From Ornithinibacillus bavariensis (lineage in GTDB: Bacteria > Bacillota > Bacilli > Bacillales > Amphibacillaceae): 64,000 bases of DNA. Positions 37,023 through 46,622 of this stretch are shown here, piece after piece. The notes beneath the pieces were generated by a model that saw nothing but the letters and a program-made list of their open reading frames with translations, had not been told where the DNA came from and made no database searches. Positions within the stretch are counted from its first letter, which is position 1. The number at the start of each line of letters is the position of its first letter. The DNA is taken from contig NZ_BORP01000001.1 of assembly GCF_018333235.1 (NCBI RefSeq), positions 744,001 through 808,000 of the forward strand, given 5' to 3'. Position numbers and translations under genes: made by a program.

Positions 37023-37878
37023 TCAAGCTGATAGTTTAAGAAGACAATTAAAGATGATGAAAACTCCAAAGCACGCCAAGACGATATCTTTTGTAAGTGG
37101 AAAGGGTGGAGTTGGAAAATCAAATATAGCAGTTAATTTTTCGCTTTCGCTATGCAAATTGGGAAAAAAAGTACTGTTAATTGATTTGGATATTGGAATG
37201 GGCAATGTAGAAATACTTCTTGGGTTACAAGCGAAAAAGACGATAGTAGAAATGTTGCAAGTCAATTTACCTATTACGGATATTATGGAATCAGGACCTA
37301 TGAATCTATCCTTTATTGCGGGCGGCTCCGGTTTGAGTAATATTTTTTCGATGAGTGGGGAAAAGATGGATTATTTCCTTCAGCAATATGAATCTATTGT
37401 ACACAAATTTGATTATATTATTTTTGATTTAGGTGCCGGTGCGAGTCAAGCTAGTATTGATTTCGTACTTGCTTCTGATGAATGTATTGTAATTACTACG
37501 AGTGAGCCTACTTCCATTACTGATGCTTATAGTATGATTAAACATTTAGTGGCATCAGGGAAAAATATACCAATCCAAATGGTCCTAAACCGTGCTGAAA
37601 GTATAAAGAGTGGTTTACGTACGGTGAACCGATTTCAAACAGTAATCGAACGATTTTTAGGAATTGAATTAAAGCTATTGGGAATTTTGCCAGAGGATAA
37701 AACAGTTCCTTCTGCAGTCATGAAACAAGCCCCATTTGTACTTACTAATGAAAAGGCACCAGTTGCCAAAGCAATGAAGCAATTAGTAAATAATTATTCT
37801 CAAAAGGAGTTAGAAATAGAAAGTGTACACCCAACTTCATTTGTTGAAAGGCTAAAAAATCTCCTAAAGAATAGGTAG
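37012..37878 (+). CDS. flhG: MinD-like ATPase FlhG (YlxH)
   Basis: FlhG is a MinD/ParA-type ATPase that activates FlhF GTP hydrolysis and controls flagellar placement. It is 288 residues from TTG 37012, which follows AGGTGAT. The N-terminal segment HDQADSLRRQL resembles the DQAxxLR peptide that stimulates FlhF. The deviant Walker A is SGKGGVGKSN (about 27-36), and LLIDLDIGMGNVEILLG follows. A C-terminal amphipathic membrane-targeting helix is plausible near SFVERLKNLLKNR. Confidence 0.95.
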   Translation: MIHDQADSLRRQLKMMKTPKHAKTISFVSGKGGVGKSNIAVNFSLSLCKLGKKVLLIDLDIGMGNVEILLGLQAKKTIVEMLQVNLPITDIMESGPMNLSFIAGGSGLSNIFSMSGEKMDYFLQQYESIVHKFDYIIFDLGAGASQASIDFVLASDECIVITTSEPTSITDAYSMIKHLVASGKNIPIQMVLNRAESIKSGLRTVNRFQTVIERFLGIELKLLGILPEDKTVPSAVMKQAPFVLTNEKAPVAKAMKQLVNNYSQKELEIESVHPTSFVERLKNLLKNR

Positions 37879-37887
37879 GTGAAAAAC

Positions 37888-38946
37888 ATGACTCCCATTC
37901 GAGTAATTGTCATAGACGACTCTGCTTTTATGCGCAAGATGATTACAGATATATTAGATAGTGACAAACGGATACAAGTAATTGCAACAGCTAGGAATGG
38001 GGAAGAAGGAATTAAAAAAATAAAATTGCTTGCACCTGATGTTGTAACCCTCGATGTAGAAATGCCAATTATGGATGGGCTAACAGCTTTGTCATTCATA
38101 ATGAAGGAACATCCAATTCCTGTAGTCATGCTTTCGAGTTTAACAAAGGAAGGCACTAAAAATACACTCCAAGCTATAACAACCGGAGCAGTCGACTTTA
38201 TTCAAAAGCCGTCTGGATCAATATCGCTTGATATTGCAACCATTAAGCAAGAGATTGTCAAGAAGGTGGTTGCAGCAGCAAATGTCGATGTTACTAGAAA
38301 TCAAGCACAGATCGAATCACCAGATCCAGTAGCTAAAAGTAATAAGCAGCGCTATTCGAGGTCAATGGTATTAGTGGGCTCTTCTACCGGGGGACCAAGA
38401 GCATTACAGCGTGTCATACTAGATCTTCCTGAAGATTTTACCGCACCGGTATTAATTGTACAGCATATGCCTGCTGGATTTACTAAATCGCTTGCAGAAA
38501 GATTAAATAACCTTTCACATTTACATATAAAGGAAGCATCACATGGTGAAATTGTAGCGGATCGAACAGTATATATTGCACCTGGTGGCTTTCATATGAA
38601 GCTTAGAAAGGTTGGTACTGCCACTGCAATCGAACTAACTCAGGAAGAAGAAAGATTCGGCCATAGACCGTCTGTTGACGTCCTCTTGGAATCAGCAGCT
38701 GAGATAGAAAAAGTCAATAAAATTGTCGTAATACTTACGGGAATGGGTAGTGACGGTTCACGAGGCATTATTTCATTAAAACAAAAAGATCCAGAAATTG
38801 TTGTTTTAGCTGAGTCTGAGGATTCAGCCATAATTTATGGGATGCCAAAAGCAGCAGTTAAAACAAATGCTGTAAACCATATCGTACATTTACACCAAAT
38901 GGGTAATATGATACATGCACTAACCGACAAATCCGGAGGGATGTAG
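37888..38946 (+). CDS. cheB: Chemotaxis methylesterase CheB
   Basis: CheB removes methyl groups from chemoreceptor glutamates and deamidates glutamines. It is 352 residues from ATG 37888 after AGGTGA. The N-terminal receiver has D10-D11 and phosphorylation site D56 (TLDVEMPIMDG). The C-terminal esterase has the catalytic Ser in GSSTGGPRAL (near 166), His in QHMPAGFT and Asp in TGMGSDGSRG. No receptor gene or cheR lies in the window. Confidence 0.97.
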   Translation: MTPIRVIVIDDSAFMRKMITDILDSDKRIQVIATARNGEEGIKKIKLLAPDVVTLDVEMPIMDGLTALSFIMKEHPIPVVMLSSLTKEGTKNTLQAITTGAVDFIQKPSGSISLDIATIKQEIVKKVVAAANVDVTRNQAQIESPDPVAKSNKQRYSRSMVLVGSSTGGPRALQRVILDLPEDFTAPVLIVQHMPAGFTKSLAERLNNLSHLHIKEASHGEIVADRTVYIAPGGFHMKLRKVGTATAIELTQEEERFGHRPSVDVLLESAAEIEKVNKIVVILTGMGSDGSRGIISLKQKDPEIVVLAESEDSAIIYGMPKAAVKTNAVNHIVHLHQMGNMIHALTDKSGGM

Positions 38947-38947
38947 A

Positions 38948-40981
38948 ATGGATACTTCACAGTATTTAGACGTTTTTATTGATGAGAGTAATGAGCATAT
39001 TGAGGTTCTCTATCAGAAATTACTAGAGCTGGAGAAAAATCCTGGTGAGAAGGCTATTATAGAAGAAATTTTTAGAGCAGCACATACGTTAAAGGGTATG
39101 TCAGCTACGATGGGGTTTTCCGATTTAGCAACCTTAACCCACACACTTGAAAATGTTTTTGATGCCATTCGCTATGACAAGGTGCAAGTACAATCTAGTA
39201 TGATTGATTTATTGGTAGATACAGTTGATAGTCTCAATGCTATGGTAGAGGATATTGCCAGCGGGGGTAAAGGTTCATTGAATATCACAGAAATTGCCAA
39301 ACAGTTAGAAGCAATTGAAAAAGGGACTATGCCAGTTCAAAGCGATGGATTAACAAATGACAATGTTCAGAAGGAAACCATATCGAACGTTTTCACACAA
39401 CTAGATGAGTTTGAGCTATCGATCTTAAATGAGTCCCATGAACGAGGTTTTCATAATTATGAGGTAACCGTCCAATTAAGGGAGGACTGTCTTTTAAAAG
39501 GTGCTCGCGTATTTATGGTATTTGAGGTTCTTGAACAATTAGGTGAAGTAATTAAATCTGTGCCTTCCGTAAATGATCTGGAAGAGGAAAACTTTGAATC
39601 AACATTTTCTATAATACTTGTTAGTAAAAATGAGGAAACCGAAATTGAAGAAAAAATTAAGAAGGTATCTGAAATCGATTCTGTCGTTGTGAATGCTTTT
39701 TCGGTAAACCAATATCGTGAATCTATGGCACAACAAGAAGTAGCTAGTGGAATACTAGAAATAGTAGAAACTAATACAGAAGAAAACAAGTCAAAATCTA
39801 ATACAGTAGATCATGATTCAATAAAAGGAGCACACCAAAAGACAATTCGAGTGAATATTGAAAAACTAGACATCCTAATGAATTTATTCGAGGAGCTTAT
39901 TATTGATAGAGGACGTCTTGAACAAATCTCTTCAGATTTAAGGAATAATGACCTTCAGGAAACTGTGGAGAGAATGGCTAGGGTTTCTAGTGATCTACAA
40001 AATATTATTTTGACCATGCGAATGGTTCCAATTGACCATGTGTTTAGTAGATTCCCGAGAATGGTTAGAAAGCTTGCGAGAGATTTACATAAAAATATAG
40101 ATTTAGAAATTATCGGTGCTGATACAGAACTGGATAGAACCGTCATAGATGAAATTGGTGATCCAATTGTCCATTTACTTCGTAATGCGGTCGATCATGG
40201 TATTGAAACAAAGGAAGAAAGAATAAAGAATGGGAAACCAGAAAAGGGAACCATTACTTTAAAGGCTTATCATAGTGGAAACCATGTTTTTATTGAGATT
40301 ACTGACGATGGGGCAGGAATTAATAAGGACAAAGTACTTAAAAAGGCAATCGGAAATGGGTTATTAACAGAAAGAGAAGCAGAAACATTACCAGAGCAGA
40401 AGATTTACGAATTAATATTAGAGAGTGGTTTCTCCACAGCAGATAAAATTTCAGATATATCTGGACGTGGAGTAGGGCTTGATGTAGTTAAAAATACAAT
40501 AGAATCACTTGGTGGAAATATTTCCATTAATTCTAGCTTGGGTAACGGATCAGTTTTCTCTATTCAGTTACCACTCACCTTAACGATTATTTCCGTTTTA
40601 CTCGTAGAACTAAATCAAGAAAAATATGCGATTCCATTGTCATCAATCATTGAAACAGCAATTATCTCCAAAGATCAAATTTTGTCGGCACACCATAAGA
40701 GAGTGATTGACTTCCGAGGCAAGGTAGTTCCTTTAATTGACCTAAAGGAAATCTTTAACTGTCCGAATACTAATGAGGATGAATCATACACTTCCATAGT
40801 AATTGTTAAAAAAGGCGATAAATTGGCAGCATTGGTTGTTGATTCCTTCATCGGACAACAAGAGGTAGTGTTAAAATCACTTGGTTCTTATTTAAGTAAT
40901 ACATTTGCAATTTCAGGTGCTACCATTCTTGGAGATGGACAAGTCGCACTTATAGTCGATAGCAATGCCATTATAAAATAG
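38948..40981 (+). CDS. cheA: Chemotaxis histidine kinase CheA
   Basis: CheA autophosphorylates and passes phosphate to CheY and CheB. It is 677 residues. P1 has the phospho-His H46 in AAHTLKGMSATMGF. P2 (about 155-265) binds the response regulators. P3 dimerises (about 300-365). P4 has the N box HLLRNAVDHGIE and the G boxes DDGAGI and GRGVGLDVVKN. P5 (about 545-677) is the CheW-like part. All key residues are visible. A GGAGGG site precedes the ATG. Confidence 0.98.
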   Translation: MDTSQYLDVFIDESNEHIEVLYQKLLELEKNPGEKAIIEEIFRAAHTLKGMSATMGFSDLATLTHTLENVFDAIRYDKVQVQSSMIDLLVDTVDSLNAMVEDIASGGKGSLNITEIAKQLEAIEKGTMPVQSDGLTNDNVQKETISNVFTQLDEFELSILNESHERGFHNYEVTVQLREDCLLKGARVFMVFEVLEQLGEVIKSVPSVNDLEEENFESTFSIILVSKNEETEIEEKIKKVSEIDSVVVNAFSVNQYRESMAQQEVASGILEIVETNTEENKSKSNTVDHDSIKGAHQKTIRVNIEKLDILMNLFEELIIDRGRLEQISSDLRNNDLQETVERMARVSSDLQNIILTMRMVPIDHVFSRFPRMVRKLARDLHKNIDLEIIGADTELDRTVIDEIGDPIVHLLRNAVDHGIETKEERIKNGKPEKGTITLKAYHSGNHVFIEITDDGAGINKDKVLKKAIGNGLLTEREAETLPEQKIYELILESGFSTADKISDISGRGVGLDVVKNTIESLGGNISINSSLGNGSVFSIQLPLTLTIISVLLVELNQEKYAIPLSSIIETAIISKDQILSAHHKRVIDFRGKVVPLIDLKEIFNCPNTNEDESYTSIVIVKKGDKLAALVVDSFIGQQEVVLKSLGSYLSNTFAISGATILGDGQVALIVDSNAIIK

Positions 40982-41004
40982 GTGAAGAACTGGAGGAAAG
41001 TATA

Positions 41005-41478
41005 ATGAGTAACGAGTTAGTAACTGAGAATAAGGTTATAGTTTTTCAATTAAAGGATGAGGAATTTGCTGTATCGGTACAGCAGGTAGGCGGGATTGAA
41101 CGAATGGTAACTATCACTCGAGTACCGAATACTGCTGACTTTGTTAAAGGAGTAATAAACTTACGTGGAGTCGTTACCCCAATCATTGATTTACGTACAC
41201 GTCTTGGTATAGAGGAATCTCCTTATAATGAATCGACACGTATTATTATTGTTAATTTGGAAGAGATGGAAGTAGGGCTAATTGTGGATGCAGCTAATGA
41301 TGTTATGGATATCCCTTCTACTGTTATCGAACCAGCTCCAGAAGTAATCGGTGCGGTTAATGCAGACTACATTGATGGAGTAGCAAAACTAGATAACCGT
41401 TTACTAATTCTTTTAGACCTGAAAAAGGTATTAACAAATGAAGAAATCGGCGAGTTGAAAATGGTTGAAGGTCAATAG
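41005..41478 (+). CDS. cheW: Chemotaxis coupling protein CheW
   Basis: CheW links CheA to chemoreceptors in the signalling array. It is 157 residues, one SH3-like CheW domain, with FQLKDEEFAVSVQQVGGIER near 14-33, the FVKGVINLRGVVTPIIDLR motif, and LLILLDLKKVL near the end. The ATG has GGAGGAAAG upstream. One base separates its stop from cheC. Confidence 0.97.
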   Translation: MSNELVTENKVIVFQLKDEEFAVSVQQVGGIERMVTITRVPNTADFVKGVINLRGVVTPIIDLRTRLGIEESPYNESTRIIIVNLEEMEVGLIVDAANDVMDIPSTVIEPAPEVIGAVNADYIDGVAKLDNRLLILLDLKKVLTNEEIGELKMVEGQ

Positions 41479-41479
41479 C

Positions 41480-42118
41480 ATGAAATATGAACAGCTCTCA
41501 TTAATTCAATTGGATGCGTTAAGAGAAATTGGGAATATTGGGGCTGGCAATGCAGCTACTTCCATGTCAAAACTTATTCAAAAAAAGGTTGATATGGAGG
41601 TTCCCAATATCAATATTGTTGCTTTTGATGAAGTAATGGAGATGGTAGGCGGAGCTGAGAACTTGGTTGTCGGAATTCTGTTTGAAATTCATGGGAAAGC
41701 ACCTGGAATAGTATATCTATTATTTTCTTTGGAGGAAGCGGAACTATTAGTGAAGCAGATGACTAATGACAATAGCATGACCTTATATAACGGTGAAGAA
41801 CCAAACAGTATTGCCTTTTCTGCACTTCAAGAAGCAGGGAATATTCTAGCAGGATCTTATTTATCTGCACTATCTGATTTTACTAATATCAATATGCAGC
41901 CATCCATTCCACATTTAAGCATTGATATGGCAGGAGCTATTTTAACAGTTGGATTACTTCCAATATCTGAATTTACCGATTATGCAATTATTATTAATAC
42001 TAAAATGAATGATGTCCAGGGAGAACATAATGGTGTTAATGGTCAATTTCTGTTACTACCTTCGCCTGAATCATTCACTAAAATATTTCAGGCTTTAGGT
42101 ATTCAGGATGATAAATAA
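41480..42118 (+). CDS. cheC: CheY-P phosphatase CheC
   Basis: CheC dephosphorylates CheY-P and also binds CheD as part of adaptation in Bacillus-type chemotaxis. It is 212 residues from ATG 41480. The two active-site motifs are ALREIGNIGAGNAATSMSKL (about 13-32) and ALQEAGNILAGSYLSALSDF (about 115-134). FliY carries similar motifs. The gene overlaps cheD by 11 bases. Confidence 0.96.
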   Translation: MKYEQLSLIQLDALREIGNIGAGNAATSMSKLIQKKVDMEVPNINIVAFDEVMEMVGGAENLVVGILFEIHGKAPGIVYLLFSLEEAELLVKQMTNDNSMTLYNGEEPNSIAFSALQEAGNILAGSYLSALSDFTNINMQPSIPHLSIDMAGAILTVGLLPISEFTDYAIIINTKMNDVQGEHNGVNGQFLLLPSPESFTKIFQALGIQDDK

Positions 42119-42608
42119 CGAGCATACAATTGTAAAAGTCGGTATAGCAGATTTAAATATTGTTTCAGCGCCAGACTGTATACGAACAACTGGACTTGGC
42201 TCATGTGTTGGGGTCGTATTATATAACCAACCAAAACAGATAGCAGGCATGGCCCATATCATGCTACCGAATTCTAAATTAGCGAAACAAACTAACTTAA
42301 ATTTATATAAATACGCAGATACAGCAATTGATATTTTAGTAGACCAGCTTTGCCGAAAAGGATTACGTAAGTCCAGTCTACAAGCTAAACTAGCTGGAGG
42401 AGCACAAATGTTTCAATTTTCTTCGAATAACGATATGATGCGCATTGGGCAAAGGAATATTGAAGCTGTTTTACAAAAATTAGCAGAACATCATATACCC
42501 GTTATTGCATCAGATGTTGGAGGGAATTTCGGAAGAACAATTGAATTCGATCCAGCAACTGCAAATCTTCGAATAAAAACCATTACAAAAGGTGAAGAAA
42601 TCATATAA
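42108..42608 (+). CDS. cheD: Chemoreceptor glutamine deamidase CheD
   Basis: CheD deamidates receptor glutamines and stimulates CheC. It is 166 residues. The catalytic Cys is in LGSCVGVVLY (near 31-40), and the His is in MAHIMLP (near 50). The start overlaps the end of cheC, so the two partners are translationally coupled. Confidence 0.96.
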   Translation: MINNEHTIVKVGIADLNIVSAPDCIRTTGLGSCVGVVLYNQPKQIAGMAHIMLPNSKLAKQTNLNLYKYADTAIDILVDQLCRKGLRKSSLQAKLAGGAQMFQFSSNNDMMRIGQRNIEAVLQKLAEHHIPVIASDVGGNFGRTIEFDPATANLRIKTITKGEEII

Positions 42609-42644
42609 TGCCTACAAAAATATGGATAGGGAGGAGCATGTCGT

Positions 42645-43415
42645 TTGGGTACAAAAATCTCTCCTCTGGAACAAGAATTATGGGAACGTTGGAAAAAGCA
42701 TCAAGATGAAGAAGCAGCCAATGAATTAATTCAAAATTATATGTACTTAGTTTCTTATCATGTTGAAAGAACGATCAGTCACTTACCTAGTACTGTTATG
42801 AAAGATGACCTACGTAGTCTAGGGCTATTAGGACTATTCGACGCATTGAAGAAGTTTGATCTTGAGAGGGATCTTAAATTTGATACGTACGCTTCTTTCC
42901 GTATACGTGGAGCAATTATTGATGGACTGAGGAAAGAGGATTGGTTACCAAGGTCAATCCGTGAAAAGACAAAAAAAATTGAACAGGTTACACAAATGCT
43001 TGAGCAGAAGTATCAACGTGAACCTAGTCTGGAAGAAATTGCAAGCGTACTAGATATCTCACAAGAAGAAGTAGAATCTTATGTACGTGATGCATTGTTT
43101 GCGAATATGCTTTCCATAGAGGAAAAACCGAAAGACGGAAATAGCAGTCATAAAGAGGGTATTGGCTATACGATTCCAGATTCAACAAGTATCCAACCAG
43201 ATGCACATATGGAAAAGGTTGAAGAGTATAAAGAGCTTGCAAAAAGTATTAAAGGTTTGAAAGAAAATGAGCAAATGATTATTAGCTTGTTTTATAACGA
43301 TGGTCTAACATTTACGGAAATTGGTCAAGTCTTAGGCTTAACTACATCGAGAATATCTCAGATTCATAAAAAAGCTATTTATAAATTGCGTAATACACTG
43401 AAAGAAGCTTTATAG
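42645..43415 (+). CDS. sigD: Flagellar sigma factor SigD
   Basis: SigD (FliA, sigma-28) directs RNA polymerase to late flagellar, chemotaxis and autolysin genes, and is held by FlgM until the hook is complete. It is 256 residues from a TTG start after GGGAGGAG. Region 2 has SLGLLGLFDALKKFD...FDTYASFRIRGAI (about 63-100). Region 3 follows, and region 4 ends with the helix-turn-helix LTFTEIGQVLGLTTSRISQIH. FlgM is not encoded in this window. Confidence 0.97.
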   Translation: MGTKISPLEQELWERWKKHQDEEAANELIQNYMYLVSYHVERTISHLPSTVMKDDLRSLGLLGLFDALKKFDLERDLKFDTYASFRIRGAIIDGLRKEDWLPRSIREKTKKIEQVTQMLEQKYQREPSLEEIASVLDISQEEVESYVRDALFANMLSIEEKPKDGNSSHKEGIGYTIPDSTSIQPDAHMEKVEEYKELAKSIKGLKENEQMIISLFYNDGLTFTEIGQVLGLTTSRISQIHKKAIYKLRNTLKEAL

Positions 43416-43441
43416 TATCTTGATAAAGGAGTGGCATAGCA

Positions 43442-44839
43442 ATGGCAGAACTTAGTCAGCTATTTATATTAAAAGTTTCCAATGATCAAATGATTGCTGA
43501 ACTCCACTACACAGATGAGTATTTAATGCATCAAGAGCTTAATGTCACGATGGAAGAATTCACGCAATTTCTACATAATAATAAAATTATCTTTGGTTTA
43601 GATGAGGGAAGTATTGAAAAGGTGGTCTCTGGGGGGGTTCCTTTAGAAGACTTCCCTATGGTCATTGCACGAGGAATAGAACCAATACCTGGTTTGGACG
43701 GGAAAGTGCAGTATACGATTAATTTTAATCCTATGATTGAAAAGGACTTAAATGATGATCGATGGGACTTCCGTGAAGTAATGCGAATCCCTTCTGTAGA
43801 AGTAAATCAAATACTTGCTAAACTTATTTTACCAACAGAAGGAACAGATGGGACAAATGTGTATGGTAATTTAGTACGTAGTAAGCCAGGTAAGCCTATT
43901 CGGATGAAAGCGGGTAAAAATGTAAGATTTGAGGAAAAATCTTTAACATTTTATTCAGAATCTGTTGGACAAGCAAATGTTCAAGGGAATACGATACATG
44001 TTCATCCGGTTTATGAGGTGTCTGATTCACTTTCGATGAAGGAAGGGAATATAGATTTTATTGGTACCGTTATCATAAAGGGGGATGTCCCTTCTGGCTA
44101 TACCATAAAAGCAGGTGGAGATATTAAAATCTATGGAATGGTTGAAGCTGCTACTGTGAAAGCGGAAGGGTCTGTCTATGTGGCTGAAGGACTAGCAGGT
44201 CAGCAAAAAGGAACAATTGAAGCGGGAGAAACAATACAAATAGGCTATATTAATCAAGGTAATGTCTATGCAACGAATAAATTGTTTGTAGAAAATTCTA
44301 TCCTTCATAGTGAATGTATAGCTGGTGATGAGATTATTTGTCAAAGAGGTAGTGTGATAGGTGGACACTCTTCAGCTGGTAACTCTATCCAAATTAAGCA
44401 TGTTGGAAATCATATGAATACAAGGACAGAGTTAATTCTTGGTCAAAATCATAAGGAATTACAAGAGACAGAAGAGCTACAAAGCCAAAAAAAAGAAATC
44501 GAGGATACGTTAAAAAAGTTAGCGGTTTTAGGTGAAAAATTATCACAAGTACCTAATATAGAATCTAACCCGAAGTTATTCCAGGCTCTCCAGAGACAAA
44601 AGGCATCTTACGATAAAAACGTTGAACTTCTGGATTCCATTAAGGAAAAGCTGGAATCGTTAAACCATGAAACGAATGAGAAGTATGCTAAACTAATCGT
44701 AATAGGTAATATATTTGCTAATACAGTTGTAGCATTTGGAAAATATAAGCGAATGATTGACACATCATATAATAAGGTTCAATTTGAGCTAGTACGAAAC
44801 GAAATATATATGCGTTCTCTGGAGGATTCTTTCGCTTAA
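43442..44839 (+). CDS. FapA family (DUF342) protein
   Basis: A 465-residue protein of the FapA (flagellar assembly protein A, formerly DUF342) family. The N-terminal half contains the family sequence (EGTDGTNVYGNLV, about 132-144). The middle (about 195-330) is a repetitive right-handed beta-helix with GDVPSGYTIKAGGDIKI and GNVYA-type turns. A coiled coil (about 340-420) follows. In Vibrio vulnificus FapA affects polar flagellar assembly; its role in Firmicutes is not established. In B. subtilis swrB follows sigD directly, so this gene and the next are extra. Confidence 0.85.
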   Translation: MAELSQLFILKVSNDQMIAELHYTDEYLMHQELNVTMEEFTQFLHNNKIIFGLDEGSIEKVVSGGVPLEDFPMVIARGIEPIPGLDGKVQYTINFNPMIEKDLNDDRWDFREVMRIPSVEVNQILAKLILPTEGTDGTNVYGNLVRSKPGKPIRMKAGKNVRFEEKSLTFYSESVGQANVQGNTIHVHPVYEVSDSLSMKEGNIDFIGTVIIKGDVPSGYTIKAGGDIKIYGMVEAATVKAEGSVYVAEGLAGQQKGTIEAGETIQIGYINQGNVYATNKLFVENSILHSECIAGDEIICQRGSVIGGHSSAGNSIQIKHVGNHMNTRTELILGQNHKELQETEELQSQKKEIEDTLKKLAVLGEKLSQVPNIESNPKLFQALQRQKASYDKNVELLDSIKEKLESLNHETNEKYAKLIVIGNIFANTVVAFGKYKRMIDTSYNKVQFELVRNEIYMRSLEDSFA

Positions 44840-44853
44840 AGGAAGTGAAGGTT

Positions 44854-45156
44854 ATGAGTTGGAAATCTGTTGAAATGCAGGTTGCGCTTCCTAGAACAAC
44901 AGATGCGGGAAAATTTCAGGATCAAATACTAAAGCAAAATCAGCATTTCCAGGAGGCACTTGCCCAAACACAGGTCATTCAAGAAAATCAAAAAAGAAAA
45001 AAAGTACAAGAATTTGAAGACATTCATTTACTAAAGGATGATAAATCGGAAACAAATCAGAAAATCAATCAGGATCAGGCCAAAGAAGAATTAAAAACCA
45101 ATAACCAGAATATACAACATCCATATTTAGGTAATCACTTTGATAGTAGGAGTTAA
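44854..45156 (+). CDS. Small hypothetical protein of the fla/che operon
   Basis: A 100-residue protein I do not recognise. It is hydrophilic and mostly helical, with Gln- and Lys-rich stretches (QILKQNQHFQEALAQTQVIQ) in the middle. It ends in a short conserved-looking patch, HPYLGNHFDSRS. There is no signal peptide or membrane segment. ATG 44854 follows GGAAGTGAAG. It lies 14 bases after the FapA gene and 5 before swrB, so it belongs to the operon tail. A flagellar role is inferred from location only. Confidence 0.7.
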   Translation: MSWKSVEMQVALPRTTDAGKFQDQILKQNQHFQEALAQTQVIQENQKRKKVQEFEDIHLLKDDKSETNQKINQDQAKEELKTNNQNIQHPYLGNHFDSRS

Positions 45157-45161
45157 CATTT

Positions 45162-45596
45162 ATGACTTCATTTTTGCTTATTATTAGCTTTTTATTACAC
45201 ATTATTTCTATTACAGCTATATATGCCTTAAGTAAGCAGTTACGTGTTGAAAAGAAAAATGACACTACAGAAATAGTAGCTTTAATGGAATCCTATTTAG
45301 AAGAAATAAAAGAGGAAAATAAAATGCTTCAGGACAGGCTTGCTGAAAGGGATAATAATGATTCCTCTAGGAAACATACTACCGTGATGCAAACAACGCT
45401 TAGGAATGAAGATGTAAAAGAAGTATTGCCATTTTCTAGTATAGAAGATGAACCCTTAGATCAAGTTGAAGTATCACTACAGTCGAAAATCTTAAAACTT
45501 CATAAAGAAGGGCTTTCTCCTGAAGATATTGCACGTGAGCTATCCTGTGGTAAGACTGAGGTTGAATTAATCATTAAATTTCATGAAGAAAAATAA
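45162..45596 (+). CDS. swrB: SwrB-like protein (YlxL)
   Basis: A 144-residue membrane protein at the place of swrB, the last gene of the B. subtilis fla/che operon. SwrB promotes FliP assembly in the basal body and full SigD activity. An N-terminal membrane helix spans about 3-24. A charged coiled coil (about 35-65) follows, and a short C-terminal helix-turn-helix-like end reads EGLSPEDIARELSCGKTEVELII. The architecture fits SwrB; detailed similarity was not tested. The stop is followed by the rpsB promoter. Confidence 0.8.
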   Translation: MTSFLLIISFLLHIISITAIYALSKQLRVEKKNDTTEIVALMESYLEEIKEENKMLQDRLAERDNNDSSRKHTTVMQTTLRNEDVKEVLPFSSIEDEPLDQVEVSLQSKILKLHKEGLSPEDIARELSCGKTEVELIIKFHEEK

Positions 45597-45605
45597 GATT
45601 TATCC

Positions 45606-45634
45606 TTGATAACAATAAACTGGTATGTTATATT
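45606..45634 (+). promoter_or_regulatory. SigA-type promoter for rpsB-tsf
   Basis: TTGATA, a 17-base spacer and TATATT lie just after the swrB stop. Transcription would start near 45641, leaving an untranslated leader of about 124 bases before rpsB. That leader could hold an autoregulatory structure, but none is clear to me. Confidence 0.7.
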
Positions 45635-45764
45635 TATTTTTGGTGTAAATACAAATTAATTATTTATAACCACACACGTTTGTTGATTTGTATAAATGGT
45701 GCCTTGTTAGGTCTTTATACAGAAATGATGCAAGCGGAGGAAAAAACCAAGGAGGAAATTTATT

Positions 45765-46511
45765 ATGTCAGTAATTTCAATGAAGCAATTACTTGAAGCT
45801 GGTGTACATTTTGGACACCAAACTCGCCGTTGGAATCCAAAGATGAAAAAATACATCTTTACGGAACGTAACGGTATCTATATTATCGACCTTCAAAAAA
45901 CTGTAAAGAAGGTTGAAGAGGCTTATAACTATGTGAAAGAACTTGCAGCAGAAGGTGGTACAGTTCTTTTCGTAGGTACAAAAAAACAAGCGCAGGATTC
46001 CGTTAAAGAAGAAGCAATCCGCTCTGGAATGTACTATGTAAACCAACGTTGGTTAGGTGGTACATTAACAAACTTCCAAACAATCCGCAAACGTATTAAC
46101 CGTCTTGTTGAGATTGAAAAAATGGAAGAAGATGGAACTTTTGATGTTTTACCGAAAAAAGAAGTAGTAGGACTATTAAAAGAAAAAGAACGTCTTGTTA
46201 AATTCCTAGGTGGAATTAAAGATATGAAGAAGCTTCCAGATGCTCTATTTGTGGTTGACCCACGTAAAGAACGCATCGCAATTGCAGAAGCACACAAATT
46301 AAACATTCCGATTATCGGAATCGTTGACACTAACTGTGATCCAGATGAAATTGATTATGTGATCCCAGCTAACGATGATGCTATCCGTGCTGTTAAACTT
46401 CTAACTGCTAAAATTGCAGATGCTATCCTTGAAGTTAAACAAGGCGAAGAATTAGAAGTAGCTGAAGAGGCTGTAGTTGAAGATCCAGTTCTTGAAACGG
46501 AAGAAGCTTAA
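45765..46511 (+). CDS. rpsB: 30S ribosomal protein S2
   Basis: S2 joins the 30S subunit late and is needed for S1 or initiation function. It is 248 residues. It starts [27 protein letters not shown] (split over 1-27) and has the [13 protein letters not shown] and [18 protein letters not shown] motifs. The C-terminus is a short acidic tail ([10 protein letters not shown]). Codon use is highly biased, as expected. The ATG follows AAGGAGGA. Confidence 0.99.
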   Translation: MSVISMKQLLEAGVHFGHQTRRWNPKMKKYIFTERNGIYIIDLQKTVKKVEEAYNYVKELAAEGGTVLFVGTKKQAQDSVKEEAIRSGMYYVNQRWLGGTLTNFQTIRKRINRLVEIEKMEEDGTFDVLPKKEVVGLLKEKERLVKFLGGIKDMKKLPDALFVVDPRKERIAIAEAHKLNIPIIGIVDTNCDPDEIDYVIPANDDAIRAVKLLTAKIADAILEVKQGEELEVAEEAVVEDPVLETEEA

Positions 46512-46526
46512 TTTCTGAAAAGGTCA

Positions 46527-46562
46527 GGTGATAAGAGGATATGCCTTTTATCACCTTTTTTA
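46527..46562 (+). terminator. Terminator or attenuator between rpsB and tsf
   Basis: AGGTGATAAGAGG pairs with CCTTTTATCACCT (one G-T pair) around a 5-base loop, then a T run. As tsf has no clear promoter of its own, read-through is likely and this may set the S2 to EF-Ts ratio. Confidence 0.75.
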
Positions 46563-46622
46563 AAGACAACTATAAAAAACGTAAACCTAGATAATAATGT
46601 TACTATATAAGGAGGATTTATA

